From assembly GCA_961205875.1 (NCBI GenBank), contig OY540813.1, positions 19,377,001 through 19,441,000 of the forward strand: DNA of 64,000 nucleotides, written 5' to 3'. Below, one piece after another: positions 13,971 to 25,829 of this stretch. The stretch's first letter is position 1. Each line of letters begins with the position of its first letter. A program made the position numbers and the translations under genes. The notes below the pieces were generated by a model. That model saw only the letters and a list, made by a program, of their open reading frames with translations, ran no database searches and had not been told where the DNA came from. The DNA comes from Sialis fuliginosa (taxonomy: Eukaryota > Arthropoda > Insecta > Megaloptera > Sialidae).

Positions 13971-13978
13971 GGGCTTCG

Positions 13979-14355
13979 AACCGTTATTTTTTTCATTTCG
14001 GTTTTCGTTCCGGTTCGAGTAAAAAAATATATATCGGTTTAGTTCCGGTTTTCGTTCCGAAAATAATAAAGGTTTTTCCGGGTTTTTCGGTTCAGTTCCG
14101 ATTGATTAATTTTTTTTTATTTGTATTAAAATTTGTTTTTCTACCATAATTAATTTAGAACTTTTTATGGTATTTGTATGACAGTCCTGAACAACTGAAG
14201 TGGGGAGTAAGATCATGTTAACGCGCATATTTTAACATGCGTCGAACCGAAAAAACCAATATTTATTTTTCGGTTCGGTTCCGGTTATGGTTCCGGCAAA
14301 AAATTACGATTTTTTCAGTTTTTGGTTTTCGGTTCAGTTCCGGTTCAAAGCCCTG
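13979..14355. mobile_element. hAT-like MITE rich in GGTTCCGGTT motifs
   Basis: The ends are CAGGGCTTCGAACCG and, inverted, CGGTTCAAAGCCCTG. Flanks CCTACAAC and CATACATC agree at 6 of 8 positions, consistent with a decayed hAT duplication. The arms are full of TTCGGTT/GTTCCGG repeats. A possibly related fragment lies at 37,945-38,030. Confidence 0.65.
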
Positions 14356-14364
14356 CATACATCT

Positions 14365-15945
14365 ACATACATATATATTTAATATTCAACCAAAATTCTA
14401 AAGTTTCAAATTTATTTCCCAAAAAATAATAAATAAGCAAAAACTTATAAATAAGAACCCCCTCCTCCCCAAAAAATGCAAAAAAAAATTATGAAAATAT
14501 GTCTAAATGCAATAATATTTAAAATTTATCCAGTTTATATCAAAATTACTGATTTTATTACAAAAAATTAATCTGTTTCAAAAGTCAGTAATTAAATAAA
14601 AATATTGAAAACCATTGCGCTTTAACCCTTGACATTTTACCGTAGTTTGTACATATGAATGTATATATATGTATGTATATATTTTACAACATTCTAAAGC
14701 CACCCCTAGTAAGAGCTCAGTATTGATTAAATAATAAACAGCCTTATTTAAATTGTAAAGTATATAATAGACTTACATAAATATTTACATTTCTCTGAAT
14801 ATAATCGAAAAATATCCATATATCTCTTTATATAAAATGTTTCTTACTAAATATTATAATGCATTTTCAAAAATTATCACTAATAATAAGTAATACAAAT
14901 AAGATTATTTTTTCTTATTGATATATAAAAACGCACTAACATTTTGTATAAATTAATTATAGAAGATGATAATTTAACATGCGACAAAGTAAGACGTGAC
15001 TTATAACAAGAAAACAAGTTAACCATTTGCAATTAACAAAACTGTACAGCAAACAATTTTATTCTTATTTCCCATAAATATTAAATGTATAATTACATTT
15101 TTACAATGAGAAATTTATTCAAAACATATATGTACATTGTACATACAAAAAAGATACAAAAAGCAATACAAAAAAATATTCACCTGCTGAGATCCTGTTT
15201 CTGTAACCATGATGTCGGCTTTAACCTATGACCTTTAGACAATGTGTTATATATGACGAGTCGATACAGGAAACTGTATTACCGACACGATATTTTTTCC
15301 GAATCAATCCAGTAAATATATTGTTATAAACATTTGAAAATCCCTTAAAGCACTACGGTAGCTGGAAATCGAAAAACGAAAAACACACGTCAAGCTTGTG
15401 GTGTGATACTCGCCATGAAGTATACAATAAAAATGATTAAAATGAGCGTTCTGGTCGATTTGATATAGTAGGTACTAGTCAGTATAAGGTAATTAGTAAG
15501 CGTTTTATTAAATTATACAGGTAGGATAATTATGTTTGCATGAATTGCAGAAATAAATCACTATTTATAATTGAAACTAATACATTTTAAAATTCAAATA
15601 ATAATCTAAATAAAAATTTGACACAGGAAACTTATCACAATAACTAGGTTAATACAGTAGGTCATTTACGAACACTCAACATAAAAATAATTTAAAACAA
15701 AATTAGAAATATCAAACCACAAACCTAAATATTTTAATTTCTTTTAAAAAATATCGACACTACATCAGACTTTGTTTAAAAAATATATATATCTATCTAT
15801 CTATCTATCTACACTTAAAACCTCCACCTTCCGAGCAAATAAAAAACGTAAAATATGTCGGCGAAGATAAACGTATATACAACCCAACCACAGAAGTTTA
15901 TTGTTATTTATTTTATACAAATCTACCAAATAAAAATGGACATTT
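14365..15945. other. non-coding AT-rich sequence
   Basis: It contains TATATGTA-rich runs near 14,660 and the (CTAT)n run. No gene or clear element was found. Confidence 0.45.
15788..15811 (+). repeat. (CTAT)n microsatellite
   Basis: About five to six CTAT units are present. Confidence 0.85.
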
Positions 15946-15949
15946 TGTG

Positions 15950-16190
15950 TCGACGCCCGAACCTGACGCGTTTATATCTATGACTAGTAGGTCTGTGTGT
16001 GTGTCTGTGAGTCCGACGGTGAGATCGCTCGCTCAAAACTACCCTCCGCGATCAATAAGCTCAACACCGCGCACCCCCAATGTCATGAGGGGGTGGGCCG
16101 ACGAACGCGCGACACAGCACTAGCTTGCGGATCACACGTGCTCTCTTCTGTCATACGGATATTGCGTGAACTTAAAATCCGCAATATCTA
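15950..16190. promoter_or_regulatory. GC-rich island, possible promoter or exon
   Basis: It is CpG-rich (GTCGACGCCCGAACCTGACG, GACGAACGCGCGACACAG) with a (GT)n run near 15,996 and a small hairpin GATATTGCG/CGCAATATC at its end. No convincing protein is encoded. Confidence 0.3.
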
Positions 16191-16502
16191 GTGCAGAATA
16201 GCATATTTTTATGACAAACCTTAACGAATACCGCAAACTTAAATGAATATTTAGTACTAACGTCAAATTTTCCTCAATTTTGTTCATAATAGCAGAAGAT
16301 ACATTTTTTAAAGAAAATTTTAGGTTTTTAAATTGATTTGTATACACACGTACATTTCTTACAAAGAAACAATTTATTATAATAGTAAATATATACTCAA
16401 AATCCATACAATATCGCATTCAACAACAAAAAATAATAAATTTTATTTTTATGAATTAGTAGCATTAATTAATAGTTACATTAACTAATCCAAGGTTAGG
16501 TA

Positions 16503-16702
16503 CTTGGGTTGCATAAAACAAAATTAATCGCAGTTAGTTAATCAGTTGTTTTAAATTATGATACATTTCATAAGGTAAAGAATTATCATATTTAGTGAAT
16601 TGTTCATTTACAAATTCAGATTAAGTTTAGAATTAACATTAATCACAGTTTGAAAACAACTGATTAACTAATTGTGGTTAATTTTGCTTTATGCAACCCG
16701 AG
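16503..16702. mobile_element. foldback MITE with ~55-base arms
   Basis: The ends CTTGGGTTGCATAAAACAAA and TTTGCTTTATGCAACCCGAG are inverted, and pairing continues through AGTTAATCAGTTGTTTT. GTA flanks both ends. Confidence 0.65.
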
Positions 16703-17335
16703 GTAAATCTTTTTACTTCCAATGAGACGATTTTTCTGCCATAACTATGTCTCGTTACGAATATTCATGACGTCCGTTCCTTTTAGGCAAATATAATAGT
16801 TAGAGCAAGACGAGTAGAAGAAAAAATACTAGATATATAATGTGTCAAAATAAAAATGAACACCCGCTATATTTAATAAATGTTTAATATCTTGTAATTA
16901 CTATTCGTGGCCTGTTAAGTTATTCGGGTATTTTATACAACAGAAAAACATGTATTTATCGATTAATTTAAACTTTCGTTAACTATTTTAATCAACATTT
17001 AAGCAATCCAACAATAACAATTAATTAATTAATTATCTTTAACCAATGCAATGAGAATAGATTAAAACTGGAGAAACGGCATTGTTCAACACCTTAATCC
17101 CATTATATATTTACTTTTTAAACAATACCAATGCTAAAATAACCTGACATTGTTAGTATGTATTGTTTATACAACTAAAAGCACGTCAATCACAGTTTCT
17201 AAAATCATAATAGAATAGAGAATAATTTTACATAAATAACATTTACCCAAATAACAATTGTTACCTTATGTACAATAATATTTAATAATTATGAATACAC
17301 AAATATTAACCAAGAAGAGTCGAAGCAAAAAAAAA

Positions 17336-17640
17336 ATGTTTGCTAGCAAATTCGCTACAAATGAGGCATTAATTATGTGATAGTATCTATGGATTAATTC
17401 TGAAATTTAGAGCAGTGATACTTCAACTTCTTGTAACGCAGTTGGCGACTCTGACCGTACAAAATAATTTTCATAATATCGCCACTGTTTTAATACCGTT
17501 GGTGTTTACCTGCCACAAATGCGCCAAAAATTGTCAAATACTTCATGAAACTTTAAGAGAACTGCCAGATAGGTTAGAAACCTCTTTTGAAAGTGCTTGC
17601 TAGCTAGCAAATTTTGCTAGCTTGTTTATAATACCGGACA
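17336..17640 (+). mobile_element. Harbinger-like MITE, copy 1 (left end decayed)
   Basis: The right terminus TTTATAATACCGGACA is intact and followed by TTA; the left terminus has lost its outer bases. The interior (GTTGGCGACTCTGACCGTAC and onward) is shared with copies at 20.68 and 31.47 kb. The short reading frame here is repeat sequence, not a gene. Confidence 0.65.
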
Positions 17641-17989
17641 TTACACTTGCATATTGTAGGGAATGTTCATTATTTCAATAATGAGTTAATAGATTTACAG
17701 GTACATGAAAATATTCTGAGCGTAGATATGTCGCGGTCGGATGGTAAATTTAACCGATTTACAAAACGGCTAAACTATCATCCACCAGATTGAATAATAT
17801 CATACGTTCTACAATACGGCTAACCCAACGCTTAGCCGCTTTATTAAATGGCAATAATCGAACCACCCAATTGAAAAATTTAGTGTTGTTATCTACCACC
17901 AGAGGCGCTTCGTACCATTACGAGAAAATGGCGTCCTCCAGTGACAATGTTCTGTCACAAACAGTAGATAAAACAGTAATTGTTCAAAA

Positions 17990-18256
17990 TAAGTATGCAG
18001 TTATTTAAAATCGAGATAACGCTCTACTAATACACAACGGTTAGGTTAGGTTAAAAACATGCTCTAATAATATACAAGTTAACTATCCTTGTTTAGGTTG
18101 GTTAGTTTCTATTAGGTTAGATTAGGTTAAGTTAACTGTCCTTGTTTAGTTAACCCAACCTAACCTAAGACACTAACCAACCTAAACAAGGACAGTAAAC
18201 TTGTACTCATGTATTATTAGAGCAACATCTCTATTCTAAATAACTGCATATTATTA
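17990..18256. repeat. inner inverted repeat with GGTTAGGTTAGG runs
   Basis: The outer parts of the arms pair TATGCAGTTATTTAAAAT with the inverse of TCTAAATAACTGCATA. The inner parts pair CCTTGTTTAGGTTGGTTAG with its exact inverse CTAACCAACCTAAACAAGG. The centre is made of TTAGGTTAG-type repeats, identical to the arthropod telomere unit but present in both orientations. Confidence 0.65.
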
Positions 18257-18448
18257 TGTAATTTTTGACTATTGTGACGTAGTGCCCGCATATTCTTCAG
18301 TTTAGCCGATATTTTTAATATATTTAATTTGATTTTTGTGACTTTTTATATTTTTTTGTATGATACGCACTTCATAATTCAGATTGTTATCTAAATCCTT
18401 GGCCATCCTAAAACAAAGTCCGCTTTATATAAAAAGACTGACATAGTC

Positions 18449-18560
18449 GCCGTTTTATAAAACAGCTGAACGAGGTCAGCCGTTTTAGAAAACAGCTGAA
18501 TGAGGCCAGCCGCTTTATCCAACATCTAAACGTGGCCAGCCGCTTTATTAAATGCGTATG
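18449..18560 (+). repeat. 30-base tandem repeat, about 3.7 copies
   Basis: Units start GCCGTTTTATAAAACAGCTG or a variant and end AACGAGGTCA/AATGAGGCCA/AACGTGGCCA, at 18,449, 18,479, 18,509 and 18,539. Confidence 0.65.
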
Positions 18561-18744
18561 ATTTACAATCCAGCTGATGTTAGTTAGCCGTTTTGTAAAG
18601 CGGCTAGCCGCTTTGTAAAGCGGCTAAATTTACCATCCGGCTATATGTGTTCCACATCAAACATTTAGATTACTATTCAATTTCGTGAAATCACCACAGA
18701 AGTTGGAAACAATCTACCCCTATAATACATATTAAACAGATTTC

Positions 18745-18970
18745 ACGCTCTGGTGATTCCCTCGCCGTGACCGCCAGTTCCGGACGCCGCCGTATTGACG
18801 ATGGGGTGCCTACCGCTGGGGTAGACCAGTTCGTTAGTGAGAGTGAGCAGCCGACAACTTGTCTGGCCGAACACTGCGCGCCGCTCTAGTCATAGTGGCG
18901 CCTCCACCGTCGTGTAGCGCCGGTCCCGGCATACGCATGTGTGTGTATATGTGCACGAGTGGGGTTACCA
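18745..18970. promoter_or_regulatory. GC-rich island, possible promoter (initiator-like CCAGTTCG)
   Basis: The CpG-rich stretch (GTTCCGGACGCCGCCGTATT, CACTGCGCGCCGCTCTAG) includes an initiator-like GACCAGTTCGTTAGTGAGAG near 18,828 on the plus strand, followed by a (GT)n run. It lies just past the 903-base TIR element and before Helitron family B copy 3. Confidence 0.32.
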
Positions 18971-19109
18971 ACCACATACCTACATGCGCCTAAATTGCGG
19001 ATAAAAATGAAGCTTCCGCGGTGAATAAATCTCCAGGTCTGGATATAAAATGTGTCACAGGGTCGCATATTGATGTGAATCTTGCAGAAACTACGGAATT
19101 TATTTTATA

Positions 19110-19775
19110 CTAGTGCATTGGACCCGGTGTTACCCGTAACCATACCCACAACACATGGTTACTAGAGTTGGGCGCGTGAGTAATTTTTACTCACGATCAC
19201 ACACGCTCACGAGAGAAAATTTTTTAGTCACGCCCGCTCACTCACGGTTACAAAAAAATATTCACGATCACGCACGCTTACGATAGTATATTTTATATTC
19301 ATATTATTTTCGCGGGTCACGGCCGTGACCCGACGTGACCCAAAAAATTCACGGCCCGCGCCCAGCTCTAAGTCATGGTTCACCGCGAATTGTTTCATGA
19401 AATTTACACAAAATATACAAAAATTATACGTCTAAACTGTACCCTGTACCTATCTATTAGTTAAAACGGGAATAAAATCCGTTCAGTAGTTATTAAGAAC
19501 ATCGTGTAAAATTATATTTTCAAACTCCCAGGAAATACCAAGTCCCGTCTTAGGATTTGTATGAAAATCAAAAATAAAAAATAAATAGCTTAGCAACAAT
19601 CATAATAATTAATTTCGATATTTTACCTTTGGTGGTGTAATGTTTCTTTATATTTCAATTTTCAATCAATATATGTATTTCAAAATATTTAATTGTTAAC
19701 ATGTGTCAAAGATCATCTATTTGTTTGACAAAATATTTGAAAGAGATGTGATCATAGTAATTTAAATTAATAAAA
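19110..19775 (-). mobile_element. Helitron-like element, family B, copy 3, interrupted by a hAT-like MITE
   Basis: In reverse complement it ends CACCGGGTCCAATGCACTAG then T at 19,110. It matches the 30.4 kb copy over several hundred bases apart from the 212-base insertion at 19,161-19,372. Confidence 0.65.
19161..19372. mobile_element. hAT-like MITE nested in a Helitron-like repeat
   Basis: The left end ACTAGAGTTGGGCGCG and right end CGCGCCCAGCTCTAAG are inverted repeats (13 of 16). Flanks are ACATGGTT and TCATGGTT. The host repeat has uninterrupted relatives at 30.8 and 57.4 kb, which show a single copy of this site between 'ACAC' and 'CACCGCGAATT'-like sequence. This confirms both insertion and duplication. 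The interior is rich in CTCACG motifs. A truncated, inverted relative occurs at about 61,588-61,690. Confidence 0.78.
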
Positions 19776-20682
19776 TACTGAAACCATAAATTATAGAATT
19801 CTTAATTCAATGGTTACTGTGTTTTTATATACATAAATGTCAGTTGTATACTGTAACATCATGGAAACAAAACACGACTTGATAAAGTTTTTTTGATGTC
19901 AAATCTTAGGTTTTTCTTAAAATATTAATAACCACGAATTCGCACATTAATTATCTAATTATTGGTAAAAATCGCATTGAAATCGGTTCAGTAATTCCCG
20001 AGTCTATAAACGACATACAAACGAATATTCATATTTATATATAGAGATAGTATCTTTGTTCTTTTTGAAGAAATGAAATCTCGTGGTTAATGTCATTATA
20101 GCGACAAAAGATGCATCTAATTAGTGTACATTATTAAATAAAAGTACTTAAAATTAACACTGCTTAAAACAGACCAACTATATGATTAGACTTTATAATA
20201 GAGATGTTACATATAGAAAACCATAATATCTATCTATATTTATCATATAAAAAGGTATATTTAAAGATAGCACTCTCCTAAAATTTTGAAAATTTATCAG
20301 AAGTCATATTTCATGGTAAATCCCAATGCTGATGGTCAAAAAAGAGATTAATAATAATGTTCAATTCTATTCATAATGGTATTCTTTTTTACTTTTTTCT
20401 AGATCCGCCACTGCCCTATAGACATAAAAAATGCCGTTATTAAAATGTGAAATGAGTTTTTAATGACTTTCATATCAAAATATTTTTTCTTTTTTTTATA
20501 TACGTACTTTTTCATCATACTACATTTTAGATCATACTTTTAAGTTATCATAGGTGCATATATTTTTCTATAAAAAATATATATTATAGACATAATAATC
20601 GCCGAAAAAATTTCATTTCAACACATTTTTTAAATAATTGCAAAATACTTCAATGATCAAGAGTTTGTGGTTCCAACTTTAA

Positions 20683-20997
20683 TATCCGGTATTATAAACG
20701 AGCTAACAAATTTTGCAAACTTGCAAGCACTTTCAAATGAGGTATCAAATCTATTTAACAGTTCTCTTCAAGTTTCATGAAGTGTTTGACAAGTTTGGCG
20801 CACGCGTGGTAGGTAAGCACCAACGGTATTAAAAAATTATTTTGTACGGTCAGAGTCGCCAATTGTGTTATAATAAGTTGAAGTATCATTGCTCTAAATT
20901 CCAGAACTAATCCATAGATACTATCACAGAATTAATACCCCATTTTAAATTGCTTGCAAGCTTACAAATTTGTTAGCTCCTTTAGAACAATATTCAA
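20683..20997 (-). mobile_element. Harbinger-like MITE, copy 2 (inverted)
   Basis: It starts TATCCGGTATTATAAACGAG directly after TAA and carries the family interior in reverse orientation (GTACGGTCAGAGTCGCCAAT). The far end is degraded. Confidence 0.65.
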
Positions 20998-22379
20998 ACA
21001 ACGCTCTATAATCATGATAGAAATAATGTTATATTAATAAAAATACATATTAAGGATTGAAGTCTTTACTTTCCAGAAATTTTTGCAAATTGATATTTTA
21101 TTATTTTCTACTTTAGGTATAGTATTATAAAGCTAGTAAAATTTGTGAATGTGTATAGGGTTTAATAATTTTTTAGACATGCAAACATAATAACATAATT
21201 TTGAAGCGAAAAATTTCAGCTGCAAAATTTTTTTGTTTTTTTTTTATATATTTAATCTGCTATTTTTTCATAGAGTTATTTGATATGAAGCAAAAAATAA
21301 CGATTATTACTTAATCTTAAATAGCTCTGTAAAAAACAATCGAAACTCAAATCTAAAAAAAACTTGAACTAACAGATTTGTACCATAATTAGATAACTTG
21401 AATTTTGTCCTTGTTTTTCAACAAAAACTTTGATTCTTACGTCAATTTAATACATAAGTTATATGCATATATCAACTAATTCCGAGGAACAAAATCGAAA
21501 ATTAATTTTTTTTAAATATGTTTTGTTTTGAAACTAATAGTAACATAATAAGTAGATACTTCAGTCTATAAAAAATATTTTTTATTTATTCATGTACGAC
21601 TATTTTTACCACGGAGAGCTTTGAATATTGCCCATTTCTCTAGAAATATTTTACTATCTTATTAAATTTACAAATGTATAATCATCTTGTTTTAAATAAA
21701 TTTATATAAACTAAGTACATAATTCATAAACAAATTATTTATGACGAAAAACAATATCCCAGCAATACTGGCGCATATATTGCAGGGCTGCAGGTGTATT
21801 TCACTTTATCTGAGTTCTATTGCTATACATAATGAAACTCCGCTGAAGCGATATCTATATTTTATAAGCAGCGGTAATCGTTTTTACCGTAGAAAGAGGC
21901 CCACGGCGGTTTTTTCCATCATATATGCACTCTCATAAATCATATACCGAGGGTGACTAGGAAATGTTTTAGAACCTTCAAACTACACACGAAAGATATA
22001 TTAGAAATTGTGTATACAAAAATTGAAAAAATGTTTTTAAAACGATTCGCAAAAAAATGTTTTATTGATGATCTCATGTTTTCGCATTTGTAAGGATAAA
22101 ATATAAATATTCCATGTCAACAAATGAATTTAAATATAGATCAATTAGTCATTTAGTTGGCAGTATAACTAACTGTAAGTTCATTTTTGTTAATTGTCGA
22201 ATGTTTAAATATATTTAAATATTTTGTACATTTTGCATCTTCTATTTAACAGCATGCAAAGTATGTATTCGATTTTTATAATTTAATTTTTTTTAATCAA
22301 ATATATATTTAATTAAACAGCTTATTTTGATTAATTATTCAAAATACGAAAAATGTTTATATTATGGTTGTTAGGGATG
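20998..22379. other. non-coding AT-rich sequence
   Basis: Nothing can be supported. Long A and T runs dominate. Confidence 0.45.
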
Positions 22380-22757
22380 GATTTAGTTTCAGATTCGGAT
22401 ACGGATATGGAATTATTTCGGATACGGATTTAGAGACGAATTTTCATTATTTATAGCATTTGTTTTTGTCAGCAGTTTGTGTCTCTGGGCTCGGCGAAGA
22501 TTAGGAAATTACCTGAAATAATTATTTCGGATACGATTTCAGATCAGATATTCGATAGTTTCAGTTTCAACAGTTTGCGTCTTTGGGCTCGGCGAAGATT
22601 AGGAAATTTTCTGAAATAATTATTTCGGATGCGATTTCAGTTTCAGATATTCTATAGTTTCAGTTTCAGCAGTTTGTGTCTCTGGGCTCGGCGAAGATTA
22701 GGAAATTATCTGAAATAATTATTTTGGATACAATTTCAGTTTCAGATATTCGATATG
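22380..22757 (+). repeat. tandem array of a ~99-base unit, three copies
   Basis: CAGTTTGTGTCTCTGGGCTC-type starts occur at 22,473, 22,571 and 22,670, each followed by GGCGAAGATTAGGAAATT and GAAATAATTATTTCGGATAC. Shorter GGATACGGATAT pieces precede the array. Confidence 0.78.
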
Positions 22758-23515
22758 TGAAAACCAATAAGTTCTACTATTATTTTTTTATTAAAATCTA
22801 TAGTTTTTTTGTTATAACTATCAAAGGCAAAAAATCTTATAATTTAAATTGAATCATTTCAAATTCGGTACCCAGATCACTCAAGTTCAATCTAATTTGA
22901 ATCAAGGCAACCCTGATTAAACATACATAAGTATTTATAAAACATCGGTGTTTTTAAAACTGGACATCTGAACGAGTCAAATATTACATAATAACAATAA
23001 CCAGTAGGTATAATTTTGTTTATGGTTATAAATTAAAAATTACATTTATTTTCAGATAAAAGTGAATAAAACATTAACTTCTGTGGATATTCATCACATT
23101 TGTGTATTCACACAAAATACACCCAAGCGACTTTTAAAGATCTGGGTGAATGGTATTTTTTATCTTTTAAATGTTATGTAGATTAGTGGTTAAATGTATA
23201 AACGTCATGAGATCCACGCCAAAGGCTTGCGCGATGCGTGCAATTGCCACCATTGTCGCGTCGCTCCCATACATTAACTGACAAAAATATTGTTTATTTT
23301 AAAACATTATTTTTCTTCGCGTTTTTTTTATTTTAGCATACACACATATATGTCTGTACATAGGCGCCGATATTTCATTTTCCCCGTAAAACAGACTTTA
23401 TTCGTATTAAAGAGAAAACATCAGATATACACAGATGATTTATATTTATTATTAAATAGGATATAAATACAGAAAATTGGCAAAAATATGCATGTAATAA
23501 CAAAATTGCTTAAGG

Positions 23516-24029
23516 CAGTATTGCGGTGTAACAACTTAAAATTTTCGGTTTTTTACATATTTTGAAAGTAGAATATATTGAGAGTTGTGAAAATTGTAGA
23601 CTGAAATTCAAAGTATTTACGAAGTTATTGCATATAGAAGAGAACGCGTTTTTCTCTAACTCACTTGTTTTCGGGCGGTGAGAAGCAGAAACGAATTTTT
23701 AATCAACCGATTGGGCTATAAATTTAACATGTTCTACGCACTAAAGTTAACGTATTACTAAAATTATTTATTTTCATTAATAAATTTTTTTTTTCGATTT
23801 TCAACGAAAAAAAGCACAATTTTTGCAAAAGTCTGCCATTTTGTTTTTTATTAATATAAATGTCTAATTCTATAGATAATATGAAAACAAATCACTACAA
23901 GTGGAGATATGTTCCCATTGCTATAAAATTTACAAAAAAAAAATGTTTATGTAATTTAAGATAATGAAAACAAAAAAAAACAAAATTCTGAAATAAGCTT
24001 ACAATTTTAAGAGTCACACCGCAATACTG
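23516..24029. mobile_element. TIR element with CAGTATTGCGGTGT ends
   Basis: CAGTATTGCGGTGTAAC at the left is mirrored by GTCACACCGCAATACTG at the right, with further pairing into AATTTTAAG. The element has 514 bases and no protein-coding frame. No target duplication is apparent, possibly because a piggyBac-like MITE lies against the right side. Confidence 0.6.
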
Positions 24030-24035
24030 TCTATA

Positions 24036-24163
24036 CCCTTTTACGTACAAGAGACATATTTGTCTCATATTTTTTTTGTAATTTTACACATTAATTTATT
24101 AATTTAACGTGCAAAATTACAAAAAACTAGAAGGGATAAATATGTCCCTTGTACATAAAAGAG
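24036..24163. mobile_element. piggyBac-like MITE, copy 1
   Basis: Long inverted arms begin CCCTTTTACGTACAAGAGAC and end GTCCCTTGTACATAAAAGAG, followed by TTAA at 24,164-24,167. The left target is now TATA. CCC-type ends with TTAA flanks are typical of piggyBac derivatives. It lies 6 bases from the end of the 23,516-24,029 TIR element. Confidence 0.6.
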
Positions 24164-24264
24164 TTAATACAACAAAAATTATTTAATTTATTTAATTTTT
24201 CTTAACATTGAAAAGCATTATGTTGCATACGTAAATATTAAAATAGTCACATTAAGATGTTTTA

Positions 24265-24381
24265 TGCCAGGTTTCATAAACGACAGATACCTACTAAGCA
24301 GTTGAAGATAAATTTTAGGTCTGACCAATCAGAGCCATTTTAACTAATGACAGATAATTGCTTCTGTATTGAAACCGGGCT
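24265..24381. mobile_element. small Harbinger-like MITE, TTA duplication
   Basis: The ends TGCCAGGTTTCATAAACG and GAAACCGGGCT are inverted repeats, with TTA immediately outside on both sides (24,262-24,264 and 24,382-24,384). The total length is 117 bases. Confidence 0.6.
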
Positions 24382-25829
24382 TTAGAATTTTATATTTACG
24401 TAAAATAAATCATGCTATTCAAAAATTTACAATTCCTTAACAATTTACTTTAAAATTTTTGTTTTTAATTATATATTCATATATGTAGATTATAGATAGT
24501 TATTCTATTTAAAAAATTACGGACCTTTTTCAAGGATATTATCCTTATTTGCAGAAGCAGATTCACATGGAGGTTACACCGATTGCCCTCATCGTTCTCG
24601 TGAATTTGTTGTATATGCTTATGTACACTACATACATATATATGTACACTACAGTAAAATACAACAAAACTACTTTCCACTTGCCAAAATAATAGTGACC
24701 GAATTGAAATATATCATGCTTCATCAAAAAGAGTGTTAATGTATAACGTCCGCATGAAAAACACTGTATGGAAATGTATTTTCGATAAAGCGTACTTGTT
24801 CGTTTTTAACGAGAAAAATGACATGTATATTGTATACTCACAAAAATCATTAATGTATAAAGTACATAATTATACAGTAAAACTTCTCCAAACTAACGGT
24901 TATTAAAAACGATCGCTTATGGAAATGGTATTTTTGAGGAAAACTTAAATGATTCTATGAAATATTGGTGTATTAAGAATATAGCATTAGGTTAGGTTAG
25001 ACGCATTAGAATTTTTTTATGAATTGAAAAACACATTTACAGAATAAATAAACTTACCCCTCCTAAACTAGATAAAGAAGGAAATTTTTTCTTGAACATT
25101 TTGAACCAAGTATCACGTTAATATTCACTCAAATAACACTCAATAAATCACGAATACGAAGAAAAAGTAGAAAATATAAAAATAACAAAAATATATATGT
25201 ATATCACTGTACAATAAAATTAACTCTCCCAAGGTCGTTCGAGTTTCAACAGCTAAAAAACATAAAATCAACAAAAGTATAAAAACAGTCTAAAAATATA
25301 TTAAATATCTCATTTGATTCAGTAACATTTTTTAAATATTCATTCGTAGACGATCAACTACTTTACATAATTTTAAATTATTAGAGTATTACTGAATACA
25401 TTCAAATATAGAATTATCCTTTTAGACGCTAAGGTGGGTAACACCATTTATTTATTAATTTATATACTTGACACATTATAACTTAAGCCCATTTCAATAG
25501 TTTACTTTAAATTATATAACTCTGTTGATATACTTAACTAATGACATAAAATTCTTTATTAAAATATTAATGTGGAGTATTGCATCCAGGCTGAAGTCGA
25601 CTACCCCTCCCCACTCCTGACCGAAGTATAGTAATTTTCGTATCACAAAATATACGTATTACAATGTTTATCCCCTCACTGGAATTTACATATTCTTTCC
25701 CAGAATATACTCTCTAAATTCAATATTGTTGTGTACACATTTTTTATTTACTGTATCATAACGATTTAATGAAGCTATAAAATCAATGATTCCTAGTAAA
25801 AATTTAGAAAATTGGTAGATATTTTGATC

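Larger units (their letters stand above)
17738..18640. mobile_element. 903-base TIR element with subterminal and internal repeats
   Basis: The left CGGATGGTAAATTTAACCG is mirrored by CGGCTAAATTTACCATCCG at the right, and pairing extends through several CGGCTA/TAGCCG blocks for about 80 bases. The interior holds an own 267-base inverted repeat with TTAGG-type runs, and a 30-base tandem array near the right end. No protein is encoded. ATATGT occurs near both outer boundaries but the exact duplication is uncertain. Confidence 0.65.

Noticed and set aside
17415-17603. 62-codon frame (also similar at 31,559-31,765) as a conserved small protein gene
   Set aside because: Both lie inside copies of the same Harbinger-like MITE; similarity reflects the repeat, and the other copies break the frame.
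18018-18180. Interstitial telomere (TTAGG)n array
   Set aside because: The runs are short, occur in both orientations and form part of an inverted repeat inside a TIR element; short GGTTAGG runs are common in insect genomes.
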